Of a DNA stretch of 64,000 bases, positions 58,471 to 64,000 are shown piece by piece. The position numbers and the translations under genes were made by a program. Source of the DNA: Bacteroidia bacterium (GTDB taxonomy: Bacteria; Bacteroidota; Bacteroidia; Bacteroidales; Azobacteroidaceae); contig BNTT01000002.1 of the NCBI GenBank assembly GCA_025996815.1, positions 6,542-70,541 on the forward strand. The letters are read 5' to 3'. Positions within the stretch are counted from its first letter, which is position 1. Every line of letters begins with the position of its first letter. The notes below the pieces were generated by a model, which did not search any database, was not told the origin of the DNA, and was given only the letters and a program-made list of their open reading frames with translations.

Positions 58471-59709
58471 ATGAAAAAGGTAATTTATATATTATTTGTG
58501 TTCCTGACTGCCGCACTTGGGTATGGTTGTACGGAAGAATTTGTTGGGCAACCTGCTGTTGACAAGGTTGCGCCGGGGCAGGTGAAAAATCCTGTCGCCG
58601 AAAGTATTCCCGGAGGTGCAAAAATCACTTATGAGCTTCCGGATGACGCCGATTTGCTGTATGTGAAAGCAGTATGGACAATCAATGGCGTGGAAAAAAA
58701 CGCTACGGCTTCTTTGCATTACCGTTCTTTGGAAATCAAAGGCTTTGGCAATACCGACCCGCAAACGGTAGCCCTGTATAGCGTGGACAGGAGTGAAAAT
58801 CTGTCCAACCCTGTTTCTGTATCCATTATTCCCGGTCCTCCTCCGGTTACTTCCATCCTTGAATCGCTTTCCATGGTTAACGCCTTTGGCGGTATTCAAC
58901 TTACATGGAAAAACGAAACAAAGGACGATATAAGCATTATTGTGCAGGGGAAAAACAGTATTGGAGAATTGACCGAAATAGAGGTTATCTACACCAATTC
59001 CACAGACGGGAAATATGTGGTACGCAACCTTCCGGCTGTTAAAAGGGAATTTGCCGTGTATGTGCGCGACCGTTGGGATAATATTTCCGCCACCAAAAAT
59101 CAGGTTTTAACGCCATTGTTTGAGGAAAAATTGAACAAGAAGTTGTTTGCCAGGAAACTTTTGCCGGGAGACAATCCGAGTGAAAGACCGACTGGCTCAT
59201 CCGGGGGAGGATGGGATAACCTGTATGATGACGATTTAGGTATATCTAACTGGAGTTTCTGGTATGCCAATATCGGACAAAGCCCCATCTTTTTTACGAT
59301 AGATTTGGGCATCACCGCCAAACTGAGCCGCTATGCTCTTTGGCACTTTATGAACAGTTATAGTTATATGTACTCCGGTCATGAGAATCTCAAATACTGG
59401 AAAGTATATGGCACAAACACCCTTTCTGCGGAAACCTCGCTTGACTATTGGACAGCCACAGCGGAAGGCACAGGATGGAAACAGGACTGGACAATGCTTG
59501 CTGACTGCGAATCTTTCAAACCGTCAGGCATGGCACCGGGCTCGCCCGTTACGCAGGAAGACAGGGATTATGCCACCCGCGGCTTCCAGTTTGATTTCCC
59601 GCTGGAAGCACCTCCTATGCGTTACCTCCGTTTTCACGTGACGGGAACATGGCACGGCGGTGATTCCTTCTTGATAGGGGAAGTAACTTTTTGGGGACAA
59701 AATAGATAA
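58471..59709 (+). CDS. SusD-associated surface lipoprotein (DUF4959/DUF5126/DUF5000 type)
   Basis: The 412-residue product has a lipoprotein signal (TAALGYGC, Cys20) followed by TEE. Domain one (about 28-120) is Ig-like with PVAESIPGGAKITYELPDD. Domain two (about 130-230) has LESLSMVNAFGGIQLTWKNE and YVRDRWDNISATKNQVLTP. The C-terminal domain (about 245-412) is discoidin-like, with SGGGWDNLYDDDLGISNWSF and PMRYLRFHVTGTWHGGDSFL. Such triplets follow SusCD in many Bacteroidota glycan loci and probably bind substrate at the cell surface. Confidence 0.8.
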   Translation: MKKVIYILFVFLTAALGYGCTEEFVGQPAVDKVAPGQVKNPVAESIPGGAKITYELPDDADLLYVKAVWTINGVEKNATASLHYRSLEIKGFGNTDPQTVALYSVDRSENLSNPVSVSIIPGPPPVTSILESLSMVNAFGGIQLTWKNETKDDISIIVQGKNSIGELTEIEVIYTNSTDGKYVVRNLPAVKREFAVYVRDRWDNISATKNQVLTPLFEEKLNKKLFARKLLPGDNPSERPTGSSGGGWDNLYDDDLGISNWSFWYANIGQSPIFFTIDLGITAKLSRYALWHFMNSYSYMYSGHENLKYWKVYGTNTLSAETSLDYWTATAEGTGWKQDWTMLADCESFKPSGMAPGSPVTQEDRDYATRGFQFDFPLEAPPMRYLRFHVTGTWHGGDSFLIGEVTFWGQNR

Positions 59710-59734
59710 TGAATAATTTAATAATTAGAAGTTT

Positions 59735-60847
59735 ATGAAAACAGTAATTTATTTTTTCGGTATTGCCATGGTATTATTGGCAGTATCCTGCACCGGAATG
59801 AACGACAACATAGAGGAATATCTGAATCGCGGTGAAATCGACTATTTAGGGCGACCGGGTTCCGCTTATACCCAATCCGGTTTTAATCGCGTCCGTATTG
59901 CCTGGTTTGTAAATGAAGACCCACGCATTACGGCATCTGTCATTACATGGAACGACAGAAAGAATGAGCCGCAGTCCACATCGGTTCCCATCAACCGCGA
60001 CGCTTTGGTAAATGGCTTTATGTCTGTTATTTTACCGCTTGAAGAAGGCACCTATGTATTCAAGATTGAACATACGGGCAACAAGGGATTTACATCCATA
60101 GCCACAGAAGTGTCGGGAAGTGTTTTAGGTGCCAATTATATTGCTGCCCTGCAACCGCGCAGCATAGACGCCGTCACGGTCTATCAAGACAGGGTGGAAA
60201 TTGACTGGGCAATTGCCGACGCCAACGTTACAAAGGTATTGCTGACGTATGAAACCGCTTCCGGTGCCAAAAAGACGGTGGAAGTTGCTCCGTCTGATGG
60301 AAAGACTGTCTTGACAGGCAATAAATTACAAGGTGAATATTCTTGGCTCACAAAAGTATTGGATGCTGGTGCACTTGACGAATTTGATGTACAGTCAGGC
60401 AGCAAGATATTCCCTTTGCCCAATTATCCGTTAAGTAAAACAGGATGGGGTACGTATGCACCTCACAGTAGCCCACAATATGGCTCCGGAACCGGAGCGA
60501 TTATTGATGGCAACACAACAACGTTCTGGTGTTCGCCTACAACAGGAACTGCTCCTGCCGAACCCTATTACATACAGGTTGATATGCAAAATGCAAAGCA
60601 CGTCACAAACATTCAAGTAGATGAACGTTATGACATACGGCAATTGGAAATCAGTTCAAGCCTCGATGGCAGTGATTGGCAAGTATTGGGCACTTTGTCT
60701 TTCGAAGGCGGGGAACATGGCGTAGCCTCCCTGTCATTTGAGGAAGCAAAGGCAATGCAGCACATCCGCTTTACTGTAACCGGCAGCGGTGATGCCGACG
60801 GACGCGGCGCTATCTTCGAGATAGATGTAACAGGATATGAGGATTAA
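59735..60847 (+). CDS. SusD-associated lipoprotein with DUF4998 and discoidin-like domain
   Basis: The 370-residue product has a lipoprotein signal (LLAVSCTG, Cys19). The N-terminal region, with IDYLGRPGSAYTQSGFNRVR and FKIEHTGNKGFTSIATEVSG, matches DUF4998 of SusD neighbours. The C-terminal 140 residues (about 225-365) form an F5/8-type C sandwich, with SGTGAIIDGNTTTFWCSPT and RQLEISSSLDGSDWQVLGTL. The second domain likely binds sugars. It ends the susCD run, and the GH97 gene after it has its own promoter. Confidence 0.8.
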   Translation: MKTVIYFFGIAMVLLAVSCTGMNDNIEEYLNRGEIDYLGRPGSAYTQSGFNRVRIAWFVNEDPRITASVITWNDRKNEPQSTSVPINRDALVNGFMSVILPLEEGTYVFKIEHTGNKGFTSIATEVSGSVLGANYIAALQPRSIDAVTVYQDRVEIDWAIADANVTKVLLTYETASGAKKTVEVAPSDGKTVLTGNKLQGEYSWLTKVLDAGALDEFDVQSGSKIFPLPNYPLSKTGWGTYAPHSSPQYGSGTGAIIDGNTTTFWCSPTTGTAPAEPYYIQVDMQNAKHVTNIQVDERYDIRQLEISSSLDGSDWQVLGTLSFEGGEHGVASLSFEEAKAMQHIRFTVTGSGDADGRGAIFEIDVTGYED

Positions 60848-60898
60848 TTGATTTGTCCTTTATTGCAAAAAATGTACTTTTACATGAAAATTTTATTG

Positions 60899-60906
60899 TA
60901 CATTTG
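60899..60906 (+). promoter_or_regulatory. -7 promoter box for the GH97 gene
   Basis: TACATTTG followed by CAG, 34 bases before the ATG at 60941. Confidence 0.6.
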
Positions 60907-60940
60907 CAGAAAATTTTGGTGATTTTAATTTTAATAATTA

Positions 60941-62902
60941 ATGAACAAATTACATTTATCTTTTATTTTAATGTTGCTTTTTGCAACACCGCTTGTTAGT
61001 GCTCAGTCTTATACTGTAAACTCTCCCGACAAATCCATTCGGGTTCAGATAGAGGAGGGCGAGCAGTTGCAATATGCCGTTACATTTAATGGTCGGAGTA
61101 TTGTTGAAAAATCCGATTTGGGATTCAGTTTCAAAAACGAAACTGATTTACAGAAAGGCTTGCAGGTCATTGAATCCGTGCCCTCGTCGCGCCATGAATT
61201 ATGGACGCCGGTAGTGAAGAGCAAACATGCGCAAATCGTTGATGCATACAACGAGTTAAAACTTGTCGTGAAAGAGAAATCCGGGCAATGCCGGCGAATG
61301 GATATTATTTTTCGCGTCTATGACGATGGTGTGGCATTCCGATACAAGTTATACCGCAGCGAACACATCGGCAACCGCCTGTTGACGAAGGAACTGACCA
61401 CCTTTAATATTCCCGGCAACCCCGATGCCTGGGTAGTGGAATATGACGGCGGCAAATATACATCGGCACAGGAAGCCGAATTTATGCAAAAAAAATTAGC
61501 GGATGTAACCGCTCAAACAATTGCCGGACTACCTTTCCTTATCAAACAGTCCGACGATTGCTGGATGGCAATCACCGAAGCGGAAATCGACAACTATGCC
61601 GGTTTCTATATCGGCACAAACGGACAGAAAAACCAATTGACCACCAAACTTTCGCCGCTTCCGGGCGAAGACGAACAAGGCGTGAAAGTGCGTTTTGCCG
61701 ACAACATACAAACACCTTGGCGGGTAATCATGATTGGAAACACACCCGGAACATTGATAGAGTCGGAAATTATCCAAAACCTGAATCCACCCTGCGCCAT
61801 CGCCGACCCGTCGTGGGTCAAACCCGGAATGAGTGCCTGGGACCATTGGTGGATGGGCGAAGTGAAGGTGGAGATGCCTGTAATCAAAGAATTTATAGAC
61901 TTTGCCGCCGCGATGAATTGGCCCTATATGCTGGTCGATTGGCAATGGTACGGACAGTTCAACAAGCCGGAAGCCGACATCTGCAAGGAAGCACCGCAAC
62001 TCAATATGGCTGAAATACTTTCGTATGCCAAATCGAAGAATGTGCGTGTCTGGCTGTGGCTTTACAGTTCCGACGTGAACCGCAACGACGCCTACAAAAA
62101 AGCATTCCCTTTGTATAAGAAATGGGGCGTTGCCGGTATTAAAATCGATTTCATGGACCGCGACGACCAGGAAATGGTAAACTGGTATCACGACATCGTA
62201 CGCTGTGCTGCCGAAAACCAATTGATGGTCGATTTTCATGGCGCCTACAAGCCCGACGGCATCATCCGCACCTGGCCCAATCTGGTTACGAGGGAAGGTG
62301 TCATGGCTACCGAATACTATAAGTTCAGCAATAAAATGAGTCCCGAACACAATGTGAAACTCGCTTTTACCCGTATGCTTGCCGGAGGAATGGATTGTAC
62401 GCCGGGTGGTTTCAACAATGTGACGGCGGAAGAGTTTAAACAACAGTCGCCAACGCTGGTGGCTAATACCCGCGCCGCAGAATTAGCCAAATTTGTGGTT
62501 TACGAAAGCACTTATACAGTCGTAGCCGACCATCCGCGATATATTCTTGGACAGCAGGGTGCCGACTTTCTGAAAATCGTTCCGACCGTATGGGACAATA
62601 TAAAATTTCTCGGCGGTTCCCCTGCCGAATATGTCGCCATTGCCAAACAGTCGGGCAACAACTGGTTCGTCGGAGCGTTGAACAACAGCGTAGAAAAAGA
62701 AATCACTCTGGAAACAGGCTTCCTGCCAGCCGGAAAATACACCATCGAAATCTGGGCAGACGCCAAGGATGCCGGCAAGAATCCTAAAAATATCACAAAG
62801 TCAACCCGTACCATCGAAGCAGGTAAACCCTTGAAAGTGAAATTAGCCAAGGCAGGCGGATATGTTGCGGTAATCAAACCGCAGGAAATCAAAAATAAAT
62901 AA
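60941..62902 (+). CDS. GH97 alpha-glycosidase, retaining (alpha-galactosidase-like) type
   Basis: The 653-residue product has a signal peptide ending LVSAQ. An N-terminal super-sandwich (about 25-285) precedes the catalytic barrel, with KPGMSAWDHWWMGEVKVEMP, MLVDWQWYG, GVAGIKIDFMDRDDQEM and FHGAYKPDGIIRTWPN. A C-terminal sandwich closes it (LNNSVEKEITLETGFLPAGKY). Asp403 in KIDFMD sits where retaining GH97 enzymes such as BtGH97b place the nucleophile. The inverting SusB enzymes have Gly there. Retaining members studied so far are alpha-galactosidases. Substrate is inferred, not shown. Probably periplasmic. Confidence 0.9.
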   Translation: MNKLHLSFILMLLFATPLVSAQSYTVNSPDKSIRVQIEEGEQLQYAVTFNGRSIVEKSDLGFSFKNETDLQKGLQVIESVPSSRHELWTPVVKSKHAQIVDAYNELKLVVKEKSGQCRRMDIIFRVYDDGVAFRYKLYRSEHIGNRLLTKELTTFNIPGNPDAWVVEYDGGKYTSAQEAEFMQKKLADVTAQTIAGLPFLIKQSDDCWMAITEAEIDNYAGFYIGTNGQKNQLTTKLSPLPGEDEQGVKVRFADNIQTPWRVIMIGNTPGTLIESEIIQNLNPPCAIADPSWVKPGMSAWDHWWMGEVKVEMPVIKEFIDFAAAMNWPYMLVDWQWYGQFNKPEADICKEAPQLNMAEILSYAKSKNVRVWLWLYSSDVNRNDAYKKAFPLYKKWGVAGIKIDFMDRDDQEMVNWYHDIVRCAAENQLMVDFHGAYKPDGIIRTWPNLVTREGVMATEYYKFSNKMSPEHNVKLAFTRMLAGGMDCTPGGFNNVTAEEFKQQSPTLVANTRAAELAKFVVYESTYTVVADHPRYILGQQGADFLKIVPTVWDNIKFLGGSPAEYVAIAKQSGNNWFVGALNNSVEKEITLETGFLPAGKYTIEIWADAKDAGKNPKNITKSTRTIEAGKPLKVKLAKAGGYVAVIKPQEIKNK

Positions 62903-62956
62903 AATATAAACAAACGGTTGGGAAGATGTGGAATGGAGCCGCGCCAACATGATAAA

Positions 62957-64000
62957 TTAAGAATTTACCCAGCGGCTTAATGTTCGTTCCGTCCGGCTAA
63001 ATTCTGCGCCTATCTTCACCACTTTCCGTTCACCGGCACTGTAAGGAATCAAATAACCTTTGTCGTCAATCTGTTGGAGCGCCTCTTCGGCTGTAGCATT
63101 TTCGGATAGTTTAAATTCAAACACATAAACGGTATCTTTCAACCAAACCACAGCATCGGAACGCCCAACGGCACTTTTTACTTCTGTTTGCACAAATTGC
63201 CCCATCAATTTTAAAAGCAAATAAAAAACAGTTTGATAATCTTTTTCCGTTTTGTTGTTTAAATCGTAAGGGATGGAAGCAAAAAACGCCCGAAGTCGAT
63301 TCATAAAACCCTCCACATTGGCTGCCATTAAATCTCTTACAAAATTGGGAACACTAAAATCAGTATTTATGTGTGTCTGTGGTGAATAGATAAGTTGTAA
63401 TTCATTCAAAAAACCATATTTCACTTCTTCGTTGGGAAAGCCCAAGCGATATTCATTAAACAGTCGGTCAAAGTCTCTGATAGTCAGATAACCTGTTTGA
63501 TAAAGCAACGGAAGCGGATTTGTATCGCCGGCACGATAATCGGCAATCGCAGGTGCTGCAATGGTAACGTCGCTTTCAAGGTCAGGTATGTCAAATTTGG
63601 CGTCTTTGAGCATTTTGACAAGGAAAGTTGGCGTACCGGTCGAAAACCAGTAATAAGCAAAATCGTTCTTTGCAAATGTATTTAATAAACTAAATGGGTT
63701 ATACATTCCTTCGCTTTCCTTTGCAAAATGATAGCCGTCGTAACGCTTTTTCAGTTCGGCAAGCGTTTCTTCGTAACTCATTTTTCGCTTTTCTGCCAAT
63801 GTTCGTATTTCCGGCTCAAAATTGTCAATTAATTCGGATTGTGAAATGCCGCATACTCCTGCGAATTTTTCATCCATGCTAATATCCTGCAACTGATTCA
63901 ATTGACTGAAAATGCTTACTTTAGAGAATTTCGTAATGCCGGTCAGCAATAAAAAGCGCAGATATTGGTCGGCTGTTTTGAGCACGCCATAGAAACCGCT
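62957..64000 (-). CDS. AAA-ATPase-like / PD-(D/E)XK nuclease-superfamily protein (5' end beyond the window)
   Basis: The frame stays open to base 64000 (SGFYGVLKTADQYLRFLLLT), so 348 residues are visible and the ATPase N-terminus is missing. Typical features are GITKFSKVSIFSQLNQLQDI, RYDGYHFAKESEGMYNPFS, YYWFSTGTPTFLVKML and the C-terminal PD-(D/E)XK-like nuclease segment TEVKSAVGRSDAVVWLKDTV plus VFEFKLSENATAEEALQQID. These proteins (PF09820/PF08011 type) are abundant in Bacteroidota. Mobile or defence roles are suspected but not proven. It converges with the GH97 gene. Confidence 0.85.
   Translation of the reverse strand, partial: SGFYGVLKTADQYLRFLLLTGITKFSKVSIFSQLNQLQDISMDEKFAGVCGISQSELIDNFEPEIRTLAEKRKMSYEETLAELKKRYDGYHFAKESEGMYNPFSLLNTFAKNDFAYYWFSTGTPTFLVKMLKDAKFDIPDLESDVTIAAPAIADYRAGDTNPLPLLYQTGYLTIRDFDRLFNEYRLGFPNEEVKYGFLNELQLIYSPQTHINTDFSVPNFVRDLMAANVEGFMNRLRAFFASIPYDLNNKTEKDYQTVFYLLLKLMGQFVQTEVKSAVGRSDAVVWLKDTVYVFEFKLSENATAEEALQQIDDKGYLIPYSAGERKVVKIGAEFSRTERTLSRWVNS

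Noticed and set aside
61529-62443. 304-residue reverse-strand open frame
   Set aside because: Antisense to the GH97 catalytic domain.

Overview
The window reads as chromosomal DNA of a member of the Bacteroidota, most likely order Bacteroidales. Genes are preceded by the phylum's TAnnTTTG -7 box, usually TACCTTTG, rather than by a sigma70 -10/-35 pair. There is a SusC/SusD pair with SusD-associated surface lipoproteins, a GldH homologue, a protein with a type IX secretion C-terminal domain, BACON domains and many lipoproteins. I saw no rRNA, tRNA or CRISPR array. The first and last genes run off the window.

Region 1-11.9 kb is mostly housekeeping: a truncated GH78 alpha-L-rhamnosidase, mannonate dehydratase (uxuA), a DHH phosphoesterase, a DUF4827-like lipoprotein, a GlmM-type sugar phosphomutase, a LolD-like ABC ATPase, an HhH protein, a reverse-strand gldH/ricT/holB cluster and aspartate kinase. 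Region 11.9-16.1 kb is a separate five-gene unit with its own promoter, a long structured leader RNA and a strong final terminator. It encodes a TonB_C coiled-coil protein, a UDG-fold-like protein, a lipoprotein and two zinc-ribbon proteins. A higBA-like toxin-antitoxin pair follows.

Region 16.8-33.9 kb carries tig-clpP-clpX, panC, ridA, a truncated RelE-type module, an FkbM methyltransferase with a 13-G tract in its leader, uvrD/pcrA, yqeY, a decayed ORF6N gene, glycogen debranching enzyme, an internally deleted Abi-like gene, a glycogen-synthase-like glycosyltransferase, transketolase, an SDR protein and a secreted EEP-family nuclease. Region 33.9-41.4 kb is accessory. It holds a PIN-domain toxin-antitoxin pair between two 14-bp direct repeats, a cluster of palindromes, a three-gene envelope operon (LPP20-like lipoprotein, DUF5683-like protein, 1198-residue multidomain lipoprotein) and an Rpn-family nuclease. 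The envelope operon is preceded by a second structured leader whose layout matches the one at 11.9 kb.

Region 41.5-44.9 kb encodes a metallo-beta-lactamase-fold hydrolase, an N-acetylglucosamine-kinase-like ATPase and a serine-beta-lactamase/SGNH hydrolase fusion. Region 45-62.9 kb is a polysaccharide utilisation locus. It has a T9SS-exported beta-helix glycosidase, an AraC regulator with a probable operator, an isochorismatase-ThuA fusion, a Tat-exported Gfo/Idh/MocA oxidoreductase, HIT and aldo/keto reductase genes, SusC, SusD, two discoidin-type surface lipoproteins and a retaining-type GH97 glycosidase. The likely logic is surface capture by SusCD and partners, cleavage by the secreted and periplasmic glycosidases, and oxidation or reduction of the released sugars. 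The specificity is inferred only.

Two themes stand out. The first is the pair of homologous structured leaders in front of unrelated envelope operons. The second is the spread of short palindromic or AT-rich repeats, some inserted in frame in clpX, uvrD, the debranching-enzyme gene and a T9SS sorting domain.
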